In this document: positions 10,712 to 23,081 of the stretch, piece by piece
Numbering within the stretch: position 1 is the first letter of the stretch
Layout: each line of letters starts with the position of its first letter
Assembly: GCF_002902405.1 (NCBI RefSeq)
Contig: NZ_PPQS01000034.1
Coordinates: 7,422-71,421, forward strand
Reading direction: 5' to 3'
Source: Staphylococcus schweitzeri
GTDB taxonomy: Bacteria; Bacillota; Bacilli; Staphylococcales; Staphylococcaceae
Length of the DNA: 64,000 nt
Position numbers and translations under genes: made by a program
Notes under the pieces: generated by a model
The model's input: the letters and a program-made list of their open reading frames with translations, nothing else
Database searches by the model: none
What the model was told of the DNA's origin: nothing

Positions 10712-10881
10712 ATTGTGTATTATTACACATATACAGCTAATTATTACGTAAAATGAATAGAAATGGCTTAAATTCAACGTTTTTGCCACATAAATGATTG
10801 CGATTTATGTAATGCTTGTGTTAAAGTTTTACCATAATGATATAAACATATCATTATCAAACCTCAGGAGGTGAATGTCTA

Positions 10882-11154
10882 ATGAACAAAACAGATTTAA
10901 TCAATGCAGTTGCAGAACAAGCTGATTTAACTAAAAAAGAAGCTGGTTCAGCAGTAGATGCTGTATTCGAATCAATCCAAAACTCACTTGCTAAAGGTGA
11001 AAAAGTACAATTAATTGGTTTCGGTAACTTTGAGGTACGTGAACGTGCTGCACGTAAAGGTCGTAATCCTCAAACTGGTAAAGAAATTGATATCCCAGCA
11101 AGTAAAGTTCCAGCATTCAAAGCTGGTAAAGCATTAAAAGATGCTGTAAAATAA
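10882..11154 (+). CDS. hup: DNA-binding protein HU
   Basis: This 90-residue nucleoid protein is full length. The N-terminal helices ([13 protein letters not shown]) and the beta-arm DNA-binding signature around [18 protein letters not shown] are intact. The ribosome site AGGAGGTG, 8 bases before the ATG, is very strong, as expected for an abundant protein. A compact terminator follows 10 bases after the stop. It is monocistronic. Confidence 0.98.
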
Positions 11155-11164
11155 TTTTACTTAG

Positions 11165-11187
11165 AAAGCCCTGAATAAGGGCTTTTT
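11165..11187 (+). terminator. Terminator after hup
   Basis: AAAGCCC pairs with GGGCTTT around a 7-base loop, followed by a T-run. Confidence 0.92.
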
Positions 11188-11502
11188 ATTTTGCCTTCAT
11201 TAGTTGTAATAAACGAAAAAACGTATAAAGTTTAAGATATTAACTAATAAAAGTAAGCCATCTAATTTCGAGTTAAATTAAAATAAGAGTTTGTTTTGAC
11301 ATTCAAATAAATGTGATTAAAAGATATGAATTTCATTTTCATAGATGGTAGAGGGACAGAAGTGATAAAGAAACACTAATGATTTATTATGTAGTGGCTC
11401 TTACACATTGATTGTGGCTAATGTGTACATAAAAATAGGAATGTATGAATAAAATTCATGCATAAGATATACTAATTTCTATAGAAAAACTAATTCATTA
11501 TG

Positions 11503-11568
11503 TTTGAGCCCACCAACTTGCATTGTCTGTAGAATTTCTATTTGAAATTCTCTATGTTTGGGGCCGTT
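11503..11568. repeat. Degraded STAR-like dispersed intergenic repeat
   Basis: The stretch reads from a GAGCCCACCAACTTGCATTG-type left arm, through an AGAATTTC..GAAATTCT inner hairpin, to TATGTTTGGGGCC. This closely matches the GGGGCCCCAACTTGCATTGT family seen between S. aureus genes, whose TGTTGGGGCCC ends are the STAR signature. Mismatches in the outer arms show it is a decayed single copy. Family membership is from memory, not a search. Confidence 0.6.
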
Positions 11569-11653
11569 CCGCCGGTAAGATTGGTTAGAATTGAAAAAGC
11601 TTGTTACAAGTGTATTTTCATTCAGTCAACTACTGCCAATGGATCATTTTAGA

Positions 11654-11681
11654 GCCTAGGACATTGATTTATGTCTTAGGA
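11654..11681. repeat. Hairpin repeat (CCTAGGACAT / ATGTCTTAGG)
   Basis: Ten-base arms with one G-U pair enclose TGATTTAT-type loop sequence. It resembles the GGGACATAAATCAATGTCCC hairpins scattered through S. aureus intergenic regions. No long T-run follows, so termination is doubtful. Confidence 0.5.
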
Positions 11682-11910
11682 ACGAATTTTAAAAATAAAG
11701 ATAGAAATCAAACAGTGGTAATGATGTTCAATTGAGTTCATAAAAGTTACTACTAAAACGATAATTAAAAATAGAATTGTAAAATATACATAAAATGATC
11801 TCTCTATAAATTGGAATATAAAAATGATTACTAATCTTAATGCTTCAAAAGATTTTAATTTCTTACATATAATGTTAATATGAATAGTGATAATATCGTG
11901 AGGTGTAGAC

Positions 11911-12483
11911 ATGGAAACAACTGTAAGCAAATTGGAAAGACAAATAAAAAAAAGATTAAATGGCGTATCCGAGTATGAACCTATAAATATTAATCATAGA
12001 TTAGGTGCATTACTAGATTCATATGATATTCCAGATGTTGCCAAAGTAGCATGCCTCACAATTGACACATCAATGAGACACCTAGATGACATTACTTATA
12101 ATCATTTATCTAAGCATTCAATTTTGATTGGTGATTTAATTAGTGCACATTTTTATACATTACTTGCAGAAATCAATGATTTATCATTTCAAAATGAAAT
12201 TAGTAAAGCAATTGTTGAAATCAATGAATTAAAATCATCTTTACATCATCAAGCTCTGAGTGATTATGAAATATCACAAGCAATAGTAAGGATTGAAACA
12301 CTTTTTCCATATATTACAATTTCTCATTTTGGTACCATTGTTGATGAGTCGAAAATATATAATTATTTATTTGAAGATATGTCTGATTACTATCCATCAT
12401 ACTTCAAGAAATATAATCAAAGTGAAGTAAAACGTTACTTACACGATATCCAAAAAAGTTATTTGAAAAGTAGAGGTAATTAA
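11911..12483 (+). CDS. hepS: Heptaprenyl diphosphate synthase small subunit
   Basis: This 190-residue all-helical protein is the component I subunit of heptaprenyl diphosphate synthase. It is needed with HepT to make the C35 side chain of menaquinone-7/8. It has no DDxxD motif, as expected, because catalysis resides in HepT. The call rests on its position directly ahead of menG and hepT (hepS-menG-hepT order in Firmicutes) and on its weak similarity to the HEPPP_synt_1 family. The ATG follows GTGAGGTG. menG starts 2 bases after its stop. Confidence 0.82.
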   Translation: METTVSKLERQIKKRLNGVSEYEPININHRLGALLDSYDIPDVAKVACLTIDTSMRHLDDITYNHLSKHSILIGDLISAHFYTLLAEINDLSFQNEISKAIVEINELKSSLHHQALSDYEISQAIVRIETLFPYITISHFGTIVDESKIYNYLFEDMSDYYPSYFKKYNQSEVKRYLHDIQKSYLKSRGN

Positions 12484-12485
12484 GC

Positions 12486-13211
12486 ATGGCTGACAATAAA
12501 GCGAATAAAGAACAAGTACATCGAGTATTCCAAAATATATCCAAAAAATATGATAGATTAAACAATATTATTAGTTTTGAACAGCATAAAGTATGGAGAA
12601 AACGCGTCATGAAAGATATGGGCGTAAGAAAAGGTACAAAAGCCTTAGATGTATGCTGTGGTACAGGAGATTGGACGATAGCCCTAAGTAAAGCGGTTGG
12701 ACCAACTGGCGAAGTGACAGGTATTGATTTTAGTGAAAATATGCTAGAAGTAGGAAAAGAGAAAACTGCTTCAATGGAAAATGTTAAACTTGTTCATGGC
12801 GATGCGATGGACTTACCATTTGAAGATAATTCATTCGATTATGTAACGATTGGATTTGGTTTGAGAAATGTACCAGATTATTTAGGTGCATTAAAAGAAA
12901 TGAATAGAGTGCTTAAACCAGGTGGTATGGTAGTTTGCCTTGAAACGAGCCAACCAACTTTGCCAGTATTCAAACAAGTATACGCGCTTTACTTTAAATT
13001 CGTTATGCCGATATTTGGAAAGTTATTTGCAAAGTCAAAAGAAGAATATGAATGGTTACAGCAATCTACATTTAATTTTCCAGGCAAAGACGAATTAAAG
13101 CAAATGTTCGAAAAAGCTGGATTTATAAATGTAAGAGTACGTAGCTTTACAGGTGGCGTTGCTGCAATGCACCTTGGCTATAAAGAAAAAGATAATTCCA
13201 AAGGTGATTAA
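12486..13211 (+). CDS. menG: Demethylmenaquinone methyltransferase
   Basis: This 241-residue SAM-dependent methyltransferase (UbiE/MenG family) performs the last step of menaquinone synthesis. Motif [10 protein letters not shown] (~57-65), the acidic residue ending motif II (GIDFSENML) and the family signature GFGLRNVPD (~123-131) are present. It sits between the two subunits that make the isoprenoid tail, so ring methylation and tail synthesis are coordinated. The stop is 1 base before the GTG of hepT. Confidence 0.95.
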   Translation: MADNKANKEQVHRVFQNISKKYDRLNNIISFEQHKVWRKRVMKDMGVRKGTKALDVCCGTGDWTIALSKAVGPTGEVTGIDFSENMLEVGKEKTASMENVKLVHGDAMDLPFEDNSFDYVTIGFGLRNVPDYLGALKEMNRVLKPGGMVVCLETSQPTLPVFKQVYALYFKFVMPIFGKLFAKSKEEYEWLQQSTFNFPGKDELKQMFEKAGFINVRVRSFTGGVAAMHLGYKEKDNSKGD

Positions 13212-13212
13212 C

Positions 13213-14172
13213 GTGGCAAAGTTAAACATGAACAATGAAATTAAAAAAGTGGAACAACGACTTGAAAAGGCAATTAAAAGTAAAGATTCTGTTCTAGAGC
13301 AAGCTTCTTTACATTTATTGTCTTCTGGTGGTAAACGCGTACGACCTGCTTTTGTGATTCTTAGTAGCCAATTTGGTGAAGATGAACAAACGTCTGAACA
13401 AACTTATCAAGTTGCAGTCGCATTAGAGCTAATTCATATGGCAACACTTGTTCATGATGACGTTATCGATAAGAGTGATAAACGCCGTGGTAAGTTAACC
13501 ATATCAAAGAAATGGGATCAGACAACAGCTATTTTAACTGGAAACTTTTTATTGGCATTAGGACTTGAACACTTAATGGCAGTAGAAGACAATAGAGTGC
13601 ATAAGCTGATTTCTGAATCAATTGTAGATGTGTGTCGAGGGGAATTATTCCAATTTCAAGATCAATTTAATAGTCAGCAATCTATTATCAACTATTTAAG
13701 ACGTATTAATCGTAAAACTGCACTGTTAATTCAGTTGTCAACAGAAGTTGGTGCAATTACATCTCAATCTGATAAAGAGACTGTACGAAAATTGAAAATG
13801 ATTGGTCATTATATAGGTATGAGCTTCCAAATCATCGATGATGTATTAGACTTCACTAGTACCGAAAAGAAATTAGGTAAGCCGGTCGGAAGTGATTTGC
13901 TTAATGGTCATATTACATTACCGATTTTATTAGAAATGAGAAAAAATCCAGAATTCAAATTGAAAATTGAACAATTACGACGTGACAGCGATCGTAAAGA
14001 ATTTGAAGAATGTATTCAAATTATTAGAAAATCTGACACTATTAATGAATCTAAAGCAGTTAGTACAAAGTATTTGAAGAAAGCTTTAAATTTAATTGAT
14101 GAATTGCCAGATAGCCACCCTAAATCACTTTTACAAAGTTTAACGAAAAAAATGGGTTCAAGAAACACTTAG
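13213..14172 (+). CDS. hepT: Heptaprenyl diphosphate synthase catalytic subunit
   Basis: This 319-residue trans-prenyltransferase extends FPP with isopentenyl diphosphate to C35. The first aspartate-rich motif is HDDVIDKSD (~81-89), followed by RRGK; the second is IIDDVLDF (~210-217). GGKRVRPA (~40-47) binds the substrate. I place the start at GTG 13213, which gives MAKLNMNNEIKK. An in-frame ATG at 13153 lies inside menG and would add 20 residues without homology. The unusual GTG start directly after the menG stop suggests translational coupling. Confidence 0.93.
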   Translation: MAKLNMNNEIKKVEQRLEKAIKSKDSVLEQASLHLLSSGGKRVRPAFVILSSQFGEDEQTSEQTYQVAVALELIHMATLVHDDVIDKSDKRRGKLTISKKWDQTTAILTGNFLLALGLEHLMAVEDNRVHKLISESIVDVCRGELFQFQDQFNSQQSIINYLRRINRKTALLIQLSTEVGAITSQSDKETVRKLKMIGHYIGMSFQIIDDVLDFTSTEKKLGKPVGSDLLNGHITLPILLEMRKNPEFKLKIEQLRRDSDRKEFEECIQIIRKSDTINESKAVSTKYLKKALNLIDELPDSHPKSLLQSLTKKMGSRNT

Positions 14173-14187
14173 TATTTATGAAAAGTA

Positions 14188-14216
14188 TTGAAAGCGCTTT
14201 ACCAACCTGTTAATAT
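14188..14216 (+). promoter_or_regulatory. Candidate ndk promoter overlapped by a cre (CcpA) site
   Basis: TGAAAGCGCTTTAC at 14189-14202 matches the catabolite-responsive element core (TGAAANCGNTTT) with a perfect GAAAGCGCTTT centre. It overlaps a possible -35 TTGAAA (14188-14193), which is 17 bases before TAATAT (14211-14216). A TATAAT at 14216-14221 is an alternative -10. CcpA repression in the presence of glucose is inferred. Confidence 0.5.
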
Positions 14217-14263
14217 ATAATAGTAATATACATAAACCTATTAAACACAGGGGGATACATAAA

Positions 14264-14713
14264 GTGGAACGTACATTTTTAATGATTAAACCAGATGCAG
14301 TACAAAGAAATCTAATTGGTGAAGTAATATCAAGAATTGAGCGAAAAGGACTTAAACTTGTTGGCGGTAAATTAATGCAAGTACCAATGGAACTTGCTGA
14401 AACACATTATGGCGAACACCAAGGTAAACCGTTTTATAATGATTTAATTTCATTTATTACATCAGCACCAGTCTTCGCAATGGTAGTTGAAGGTGAAGAT
14501 GCAGTTAATGTATCTAGACATATTATTGGCAGTACAAATCCTTCTGAAGCTACACCCGGTTCAATTAGAGGAGATTTAGGTTTGACTGTTGGTAGAAATA
14601 TTATACACGGTTCGGATTCATTAGAGTCAGCCGAACGTGAAATTAATTTATGGTTTAATGAAAATGAAATTACAAGCTATGCTTCACCACGTGATGCATG
14701 GTTATATGAATAA
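14264..14713 (+). CDS. ndk: Nucleoside diphosphate kinase
   Basis: This 149-residue enzyme transfers the gamma-phosphate of ATP to other NDPs and dNDPs. The active-site His lies in NIIHGSDS (~112-119), the family signature. The N-terminal [11 protein letters not shown] motif is intact, and length is normal. Translation starts at GTG 14264, with AGGGGGAT 9 bases upstream; no ATG is available upstream in frame. It is transcribed alone between hepT and a small membrane-protein gene, with the cre-like site in its promoter. Confidence 0.95.
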   Translation: MERTFLMIKPDAVQRNLIGEVISRIERKGLKLVGGKLMQVPMELAETHYGEHQGKPFYNDLISFITSAPVFAMVVEGEDAVNVSRHIIGSTNPSEATPGSIRGDLGLTVGRNIIHGSDSLESAEREINLWFNENEITSYASPRDAWLYE

Positions 14714-14758
14714 AATATAGATTGTAAACCTTTACGATTTATTTATAAAGGTAAAAAA

Positions 14759-14812
14759 GGGTTTTGTTATGTGGTTAGTCATTATGATTATACATAACAA
14801 GACCTGTTTTTT
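14759..14812 (+). terminator. Terminator after ndk
   Basis: A 13-base stem (GGTTTTGTTATGT with ACATAACAAGACC, one G-U) is followed by TGTTTTTTAT. Confidence 0.8.
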
Positions 14813-14869
14813 ATGTTGTAGTAAAATTCTTAATCAAATGAAACTAAACAGAAAGAAGGGGTTGTTAAA

Positions 14870-15070
14870 ATGAAGAATATTATTTCAATTATTTTGGGGA
14901 TTTTAATGTTCTTAAAATCAATGGAATTATTATATGGTGCTATATTTTTAGATAAACCACTTAATCCTTTAATAAAAATTATTTTTATACTGACTCTCAT
15001 TTATATTTTTTATGTATTACTAAAAGAGTTTATTTTATTTTTGAAGTCGAAGTATAACAAGAACCTCTAA
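14870..15070 (+). CDS. Small two-helix membrane protein, function unknown
   Basis: I do not recognise this 66-residue protein. Two hydrophobic segments (residues ~3-26 and ~35-57) are joined by a short polar loop (LDKPLNP). The C-terminus is basic (KSKYNKNL), which by the positive-inside rule places it in the cytoplasm. AGAAAGAAGGGG lies 7 bases before the ATG, a credible ribosome site. It stands alone between the ndk terminator and aroC. Coding is supported by composition and the ribosome site only. Confidence 0.6.
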   Translation: MKNIISIILGILMFLKSMELLYGAIFLDKPLNPLIKIIFILTLIYIFYVLLKEFILFLKSKYNKNL

Positions 15071-15459
15071 CATTTAAATATATTTAATAGGCTAAACTAT
15101 TTTTAAACGGACTGATTAACTTTATTAATAATTAACAGGTCATTCTTTCATATTAAGAAATGTAGTCAGTATATTATTTACTAAGGTTGATATACGATTA
15201 TATTGAAACGGCTAATTATTTTTAATTAATGATTATATGATGCAACTGTATTATAAATTCATGATACTTTTCTACAGACGAATATATTATAATTAATTTT
15301 AGTTCGTTTAATATTAAGATAATTCTGACATTTATAACTGAATGTCATCCATTTTCTTAATTAAGCTTGAAAACAAACGTTTATGAATTCACAATGAATG
15401 TGATAAGATTAACAACATATTATAATGTTATTGCGGAAGTATGAAAGGAGCGAGTGTGT
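15071..15459. other. Intergenic region upstream of aroC
   Basis: No gene is visible in 389 bases. A small hairpin TGACATT/AATGTCA (15326-15347) lacks a T-run. TATAAT at 15421-15426 is a plausible -10 about 35 bases before the aroC start, with no good -35. AAAGGAGCGAG (15444-15454) is the aroC ribosome site. Confidence 0.45.
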
Positions 15460-16626
15460 ATGAGATATCTAACTTCAGGAGAATCACATGGACCTCAATT
15501 AACAGTTATTGTCGAAGGTATACCAGCAAATTTAGAAATTAAAGTTGAAGATATTAATAAAGAAATGTTCAAGCGTCAAGGTGGTTATGGTCGTGGCCGA
15601 CGCATGCAAATTGAGAAAGATACAGTAGAAATAGTATCAGGGGTTAGAAATGGCTATACATTAGGTAGCCCAATTACTATGGTTGTAACCAATGATGACT
15701 TTACACATTGGAGAAAAATTATGGGAGCAGCACCAATAAGTGAAGAAGAACGTGAAAATATGAAACGTACTATTACAAAACCAAGACCTGGTCATGCAGA
15801 TTTGGTTGGAGGTATGAAATATAATCATCGTGATTTACGAAATGTGCTAGAACGATCATCTGCTAGAGAAACGGCAGCTCGAGTTGCAGTCGGTGCCTTA
15901 TGTAAAGTGTTATTACAACAGTTAGATATCGATATATACAGTCGTGTTGTTGAAATAGGCGGAATTAAAGATAAAGATTTTTATGATTCAGAAACATTTA
16001 AAGCAAATCTTGATCGTAATGATGTTCGTGTAATTGATGACAGTATCGCACAAGCAATGCGAGATAAAATTGACGAAGCTAAAAATGAAGGAGATTCAAT
16101 TGGCGGTGTCGTTCAAGTTGTAGTTGAAAATATGCCTGTTGGTGTTGGTAGTTATGTGCATTATGATCGTAAGTTAGATGGTAAAATTGCACAAGGTGTT
16201 GTCAGCATAAATGCTTTTAAAGGTGTAAGCTTTGGTGAAGGATTTAAAGCAGCTGAAAAGCCAGGTAGTGAGATTCAAGATGAAATTCTATATAATAGTG
16301 AAATTGGTTATTATCGTGGTTCTAATCATTTAGGTGGTTTAGAAGGTGGTATGTCAAATGGTATGCCAATTATTGTAAATGGTGTAATGAAACCTATTCC
16401 TACGTTATATAAACCGTTAAATTCAGTTGATATAAATACTAAAGAAGACTTTAAGGCAACAATTGAACGTTCTGATAGTTGTGCTGTACCTGCAGCAAGT
16501 ATAGTGTGTGAACACGTTGTTGCATTTGAAATAGCGAAAGCATTGCTTGAAGAGTTCCAATCAAACCACATTGAACAACTTCAACACCAAATTGCTGAAC
16601 GCAGACAATTAAATATTGAATTTTAA
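15460..16626 (+). CDS. aroC: Chorismate synthase
   Basis: This 388-residue FMN-dependent lyase converts EPSP to chorismate, the branch point for aromatic amino acids, folate and menaquinone. The N-terminal SGESHGP, the KPRPGHAD region (~107-114) and [12 protein letters not shown] (~132-143) are family signatures. I start it at ATG 15460, six bases into a longer reading from GTG 15454, because the protein family begins [10 protein letters not shown]. It heads an aroC-aroB-aroA cluster with gaps of 25 and 9 bases. Confidence 0.97.
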   Translation: MRYLTSGESHGPQLTVIVEGIPANLEIKVEDINKEMFKRQGGYGRGRRMQIEKDTVEIVSGVRNGYTLGSPITMVVTNDDFTHWRKIMGAAPISEEERENMKRTITKPRPGHADLVGGMKYNHRDLRNVLERSSARETAARVAVGALCKVLLQQLDIDIYSRVVEIGGIKDKDFYDSETFKANLDRNDVRVIDDSIAQAMRDKIDEAKNEGDSIGGVVQVVVENMPVGVGSYVHYDRKLDGKIAQGVVSINAFKGVSFGEGFKAAEKPGSEIQDEILYNSEIGYYRGSNHLGGLEGGMSNGMPIIVNGVMKPIPTLYKPLNSVDINTKEDFKATIERSDSCAVPAASIVCEHVVAFEIAKALLEEFQSNHIEQLQHQIAERRQLNIEF

Positions 16627-16651
16627 CAACGAGAACAATTGAGGTGTGATT

Positions 16652-17716
16652 ATGAAATTACAAACAACGTATCCTTCAAACAATTATCCAATATTTGTTG
16701 AACATGGTGCAATTGAACAAATCAACACTTATATTCATCAGTTTGATCAAAGTTTTATATTAATTGACGAGCATGTAAATCAATATTTTGCTGATAAATT
16801 TAATGATATTTTATCTTTTGGAAATGTACATAAAGTCATTATTCCAGCAGGTGAAAATACAAAAACGTTTAATCAATATCAAGAAACATTGGAGTATATT
16901 TTATCCCATCATGTGACGCGTAATACAGTAATTATTGCTGTTGGTGGTGGTGCAACTGGTGATTTTGCTGGATTTATTGCGGCGACACTATTACGAGGAG
17001 TACACTTTATACAAGTGCCAACGACTATACTAGCACATGATTCTAGCGTTGGTGGAAAAGTTGGTATTAACTCAAAGCAAGGTAAAAATTTAATCGGTGC
17101 ATTTTATCGTCCAAATGCTGTAATTTATGACTTGGACTTTTTAAATACTTTGCCATTTGATGAAATATTGAGTGGCTATGCAGAAGTATATAAGCATGCC
17201 TTATTAAATGGTAAATCTGCTACAAATGACATCGAGCAACATTTTAAAGATCGTGCATCATTACAATCATTAAATGGAATTGATAAATATATAACTAAAG
17301 GCATTGAAACAAAATTAGATATTGTTGTTGCTGATGAAAAAGAAAAAGGTGTTAGAAAGTATTTAAATTTAGGTCATACATTTGGTCATGCCGTGGAATA
17401 TAACCATAAAATACCACACGGTCATGCCGTAATGATAGGCATAATATACCAATTTATTGTTGCAAACACATTGTTCAATTCAAACCATGATATCCAACAT
17501 TATATTAATTATTTAACGAAACTAGGTTATCCTTTAGAAATAATAACTGACATAAATTTCGGAACGTTGTATCAGTACATGCTAAGTGATAAAAAGAATG
17601 ATAAACAAGGTGTTCAAATGGTGTTGATTAAAGAATTTGGAGATATTGTAGTACAACACATCGATCAAACGACGCTGCAACATGCGTGCGAACAACTAAA
17701 AACATATTTTAAGTAG
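16652..17716 (+). CDS. aroB: 3-dehydroquinate synthase
   Basis: This 354-residue NAD- and zinc-dependent enzyme cyclises DAHP to 3-dehydroquinate, step two of the shikimate pathway. The NAD-binding GGGATGD motif (~98-104), the [15 protein letters not shown] region and the zinc-binding Glu and His residues ([32 protein letters not shown]) are present. The start at 16652 follows GAGGTGTG; a GTG at 16646 would overlap that site. It is the second gene of the aro cluster. Confidence 0.96.
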   Translation: MKLQTTYPSNNYPIFVEHGAIEQINTYIHQFDQSFILIDEHVNQYFADKFNDILSFGNVHKVIIPAGENTKTFNQYQETLEYILSHHVTRNTVIIAVGGGATGDFAGFIAATLLRGVHFIQVPTTILAHDSSVGGKVGINSKQGKNLIGAFYRPNAVIYDLDFLNTLPFDEILSGYAEVYKHALLNGKSATNDIEQHFKDRASLQSLNGIDKYITKGIETKLDIVVADEKEKGVRKYLNLGHTFGHAVEYNHKIPHGHAVMIGIIYQFIVANTLFNSNHDIQHYINYLTKLGYPLEIITDINFGTLYQYMLSDKKNDKQGVQMVLIKEFGDIVVQHIDQTTLQHACEQLKTYFK

Positions 17717-17725
17717 GTGAAGTAA

Positions 17726-19024
17726 ATGGTAAGTGAACAAATTATCGATATTTCAGGACCACTTAAAGGTGAAATTGAAGTACCTGGAGACAAGTCAATG
17801 ACACATCGAGCAATCATGTTAGCATCTTTAGCTGAAGGAACTTCCAATATTTATAAACCATTACTTGGTGAAGATTGTCGTCGTACAATAGATATATTCC
17901 GACTATTAGGCGTAGATATTAAAGAAGAGGAAGATAAATTGGTTGTGAATTCACCTGGATATAAAGCCTTTAAAATACCTCACCAAGTTTTATATACTGG
18001 GAACTCTGGTACAACAACTCGATTATTAGCTGGTTTGTTAAGTGGTTTAGGTATTGAAAGTGTTTTGTCTGGAGATGTATCAATTGGTAAAAGACCTATG
18101 GATCGTGTTTTAAAACCATTGAAACTTATGGATGCTAATATTGAAGGTGTTGAAGATAATTATACTCCATTAATTATAAAGCCATCTGTCATAAAAGGCA
18201 TAAATTATCAAATGGAAGTTGCAAGCGCACAAGTAAAAAGTGCCATTTTATTTGCAAGTTTGTTTTCAAATGAAACAACAGTAATAAAGGAGTTAGATGT
18301 TAGTCGAAATCATACCGAAACAATGTTCAAACATTTTAATATTCCGATTGAAACTGACAGCTTAACAATTACAACTTCAGCTGATGCCATTCAATATATT
18401 AAACCAGCAGATTTTCATGTACCTGGCGATATTTCATCAGCAGCATTCTTTATTGTAGCTGCACTAATCACGCCAGCTAGTGACGTGACAATTCATAATG
18501 TTGGTATAAATCCTACTCGTTCAGGTATTATTGACATTGTTAAAAAAATGGATGGCAATATTCAGTTATTCAATGAAACAACTGGAGCAGAACCTACTGC
18601 ATCTATTCGTGTACAATACACACCGATGCTTCAACCTATTACAATTGAAGGTGAAATAGTACCAAAAGCAATTGATGAATTACCTGTAGTTGCATTACTT
18701 TGTACACAAGCAGTTGGAACGAGTATGATTAAAGATGCCGAGGAATTAAAAGTGAAAGAAACAAATAGAATTGATACTACGGCAGATATGTTGAATTTAT
18801 TAGGCTTTAACTTGCAACCTACAAATGATGGTTTGATTATTCATCCATCTGAGTTAAAAACAAATGCAACAGTCGATAGTTTAACTGATCATCGTATAGG
18901 GATGATGCTTGCTGTTGCATCTTTACTGTCAAGTGAACCAATTAAAATTAAACAATTTGATGCAGTTAATGTATCATTTCCAGGATTTTTACCAAAATTA
19001 AAGCTTTTAGAAAATGAGGGATAA
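17726..19024 (+). CDS. aroA: 3-phosphoshikimate 1-carboxyvinyltransferase (EPSP synthase)
   Basis: This 432-residue enzyme joins shikimate-3-phosphate with phosphoenolpyruvate to give EPSP. The N-terminal GDKSMTHRA motif has M where many class I enzymes have [11 protein letters not shown] (~92-100) and the C-terminal [11 protein letters not shown] are clear. Its sequence is of the class II, glyphosate-insensitive type typical of Gram-positives. It ends the aroCBA cluster. The TPR gene begins 6 bases later and may be cotranscribed. Confidence 0.96.
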   Translation: MVSEQIIDISGPLKGEIEVPGDKSMTHRAIMLASLAEGTSNIYKPLLGEDCRRTIDIFRLLGVDIKEEEDKLVVNSPGYKAFKIPHQVLYTGNSGTTTRLLAGLLSGLGIESVLSGDVSIGKRPMDRVLKPLKLMDANIEGVEDNYTPLIIKPSVIKGINYQMEVASAQVKSAILFASLFSNETTVIKELDVSRNHTETMFKHFNIPIETDSLTITTSADAIQYIKPADFHVPGDISSAAFFIVAALITPASDVTIHNVGINPTRSGIIDIVKKMDGNIQLFNETTGAEPTASIRVQYTPMLQPITIEGEIVPKAIDELPVVALLCTQAVGTSMIKDAEELKVKETNRIDTTADMLNLLGFNLQPTNDGLIIHPSELKTNATVDSLTDHRIGMMLAVASLLSSEPIKIKQFDAVNVSFPGFLPKLKLLENEG

Positions 19025-19030
19025 TACAAT

Positions 19031-21441
<2,411 letters not shown>

Positions 21442-21494
21442 TTTGATAAAAACGGCAAATGACAGTAAAATATTTATAAAGGAGAGTGAGTTTA

Positions 21495-22193
21495 TTGTCT
21501 TCAATTTTTACTATGATAATTTATTTCGTAATATTAATGGTGCTTCCTTTATGGGCACAACACAAAGTTAAATCTAACTATGAGAAATATTCACAAGTTA
21601 GATCAACGAGTGGTAAAACGGGTCGTGAAGTTGCATTAGAAATTTTACATGCAAACGGTATTTATGATGTCGAAGTTGTTAAAGGTGAAGGATTCTTAAC
21701 AGATCATTACGATCCTAAAAAGAAAGTTGTTTCACTATCTCCTGCAAACTATGACAGACCATCAGTTGCTGGAACTGCAATTGCAGCCCACGAAGTTGGT
21801 CATGCCATTCAAGATCACCAAGGATATTGGTTCTTAAGATTCAGAGCAGCATTAGTACCTGTTGCAAACCTAGGGAGTTCATTAAGTTATATGATCATCA
21901 TGTTAGGTATTATCTTAACAGCGATAGGTAGTGCATTTGGTTCAACTGCTTTATGGATTGGTGCTGGTTTAATGTCATTAGCGGTATTATTCTCAATTGT
22001 TACGTTACCAGTTGAGTTTGATGCGAGTTCAAGAGCGATGAAACAAATTACGGCATTGAACATTGTAAACGAAAAGGAATACAAACATGCGCGTAAAGTA
22101 TTATCTGCAGCAGCAATGACTTATGTTGCAGCAACTGCTGTCGCTGTAGCAGAGCTTGTACGTATTATTTTGATTGCGCGTTCAAGTGATTAA
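21495..22193 (+). CDS. YugP-family membrane zinc metallopeptidase
   Basis: This 232-residue membrane protein carries the zinc-protease motif HEVGH (~94-98) within AAHEVGHAIQDH. It has an N-terminal membrane segment, two further segments after the motif (SYMIIMLGIILTAIG; ALWIGAGLMSLAVLFS) and a C-terminal hydrophobic helix. It matches the YugP/DUF4321-type neutral zinc metallopeptidases; the substrate is unknown. AAAGGAG (21478-21484) is 10 bases before TTG 21495 but only 1 base before GTG 21486, so I prefer the TTG start; the GTG reading would add three residues. A terminator follows at 22233. Confidence 0.85.
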   Translation: MSSIFTMIIYFVILMVLPLWAQHKVKSNYEKYSQVRSTSGKTGREVALEILHANGIYDVEVVKGEGFLTDHYDPKKKVVSLSPANYDRPSVAGTAIAAHEVGHAIQDHQGYWFLRFRAALVPVANLGSSLSYMIIMLGIILTAIGSAFGSTALWIGAGLMSLAVLFSIVTLPVEFDASSRAMKQITALNIVNEKEYKHARKVLSAAAMTYVAATAVAVAELVRIILIARSSD

Positions 22194-22232
22194 TCTTATA
22201 GATTAACAATTAACTTAAATTAGACACTTATT

Positions 22233-22272
22233 AACTAGCTAATCACATTTTTGTGTGGTTGCTAGTTTTTTT
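22233..22272 (+). terminator. Terminator after the metallopeptidase gene
   Basis: AACTAGC..AATCACA pairs with TGTGTGGTTGCTAGTT through a TTTT-rich loop, ending in a seven-T run. The rest of the 336-base gap (22273-22529) shows no gene. Confidence 0.85.
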
Positions 22273-22529
22273 GTGCTTATTTTTCTAATGGTAGATTATT
22301 CACTATATTATTTTATTGTAGTGTTACGTATCATAAAGTTATAATCCCAATTTCAATTGATTTAATTTAGTTAGGAATGCATTACATTTATATAAACTGA
22401 ATTATTAAACTTCTAAAATAAACAACTTGTCATCTAGTTTAGCTAGAGTCAGTAGATTGCACTAAACATGCATGAGACTTCAAATTGATATATACTATAT
22501 TAGAAATGCAATATAAGGAGAACGTAGAA

Positions 22530-22847
22530 ATGAAATCAATGGTAGAAATGCAACGTGAAGTTGATGAATATATTGGACAATTTAAAACAGGATATTTTTC
22601 ACCATTAGCTAACTTAGCTAGATTGACTGAAGAAGTGGGCGAACTTGCACGTGAAATAAATCATACCTATGGTGAAAAAAAGAAAAAAGAAACAGAGGAA
22701 GCAAATACAATTAAAGCAGAATTAGGTGATAATTTATTTGTGTTGTTATGTTTAGCGAATTCAATGGGAATAGATATGACAGAGAGCTTTAATGAAACAA
22801 TGGAAAAGTTTAATACACGAGATAAAAATCGTTTTGAACGTAAATAG
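22530..22847 (+). CDS. MazG-like nucleotide pyrophosphohydrolase (YpjD-like)
   Basis: This 105-residue all-alpha protein belongs to the MazG/dCTPase-like superfamily. It carries the metal-binding motif EEVGELAREI (~32-41) and the second acidic site ELGDNLFVLL (~68-77), which together form the EExxE..ExxD pattern. Such enzymes hydrolyse NTPs or dNTPs to monophosphates; the substrate here is unknown. I chose ATG 22530, 6 bases after AAGGAGAACG, over an upstream in-frame start at 22485. In B. subtilis, ypjD lies in the cluster that also contains bshA, cca and birA, so the order is conserved. The 234 bases to bshA hold only a 26-codon frame at 22978 with no ribosome site. Confidence 0.87.
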   Translation: MKSMVEMQREVDEYIGQFKTGYFSPLANLARLTEEVGELAREINHTYGEKKKKETEEANTIKAELGDNLFVLLCLANSMGIDMTESFNETMEKFNTRDKNRFERK

Positions 22848-23081
22848 ACATTGATACATTAGCCGCTTTATGAAAAATCAGAAGCGTTTCTAAGACGAAT
22901 GTTAGTTTGAATTGCGTTACAGAAAGATAAAACGCTTTAGTTTTTAAAATATTGCTAAGTATAAATTATGATGCATCATGAAATATAAAGCTAACGAGCC
23001 TATTAATATTGAATTTGAAGATAAATATCAAAATGACACGATTATTAATAATATATAGAAATAGAAAGGATGGGCAAGCGA

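Larger units (their letters stand above)
11188..11910. other. Gene-poor gap between hup and hepS
   Basis: About 720 bases lack any open frame with a credible ribosome site. The gap holds a degraded STAR-like repeat (11503-11568) and a second hairpin (11654-11681). GGTAGAGGGACAGAAGTGA near 11346 resembles the edge of the dispersed GGGACAGAAATGA-type repeats common in S. aureus intergenic DNA. The rest is unassigned; a small RNA cannot be excluded. Confidence 0.5.

Noticed and set aside
13153-13212. Upstream in-frame ATG for hepT
   Set aside because: It lies inside menG and would add 20 residues unlike the family; GTG 13213 fits better.
22978-23058. 26-codon frame before bshA
   Set aside because: There is no ribosome site and no similarity that I recognise; too short to claim.
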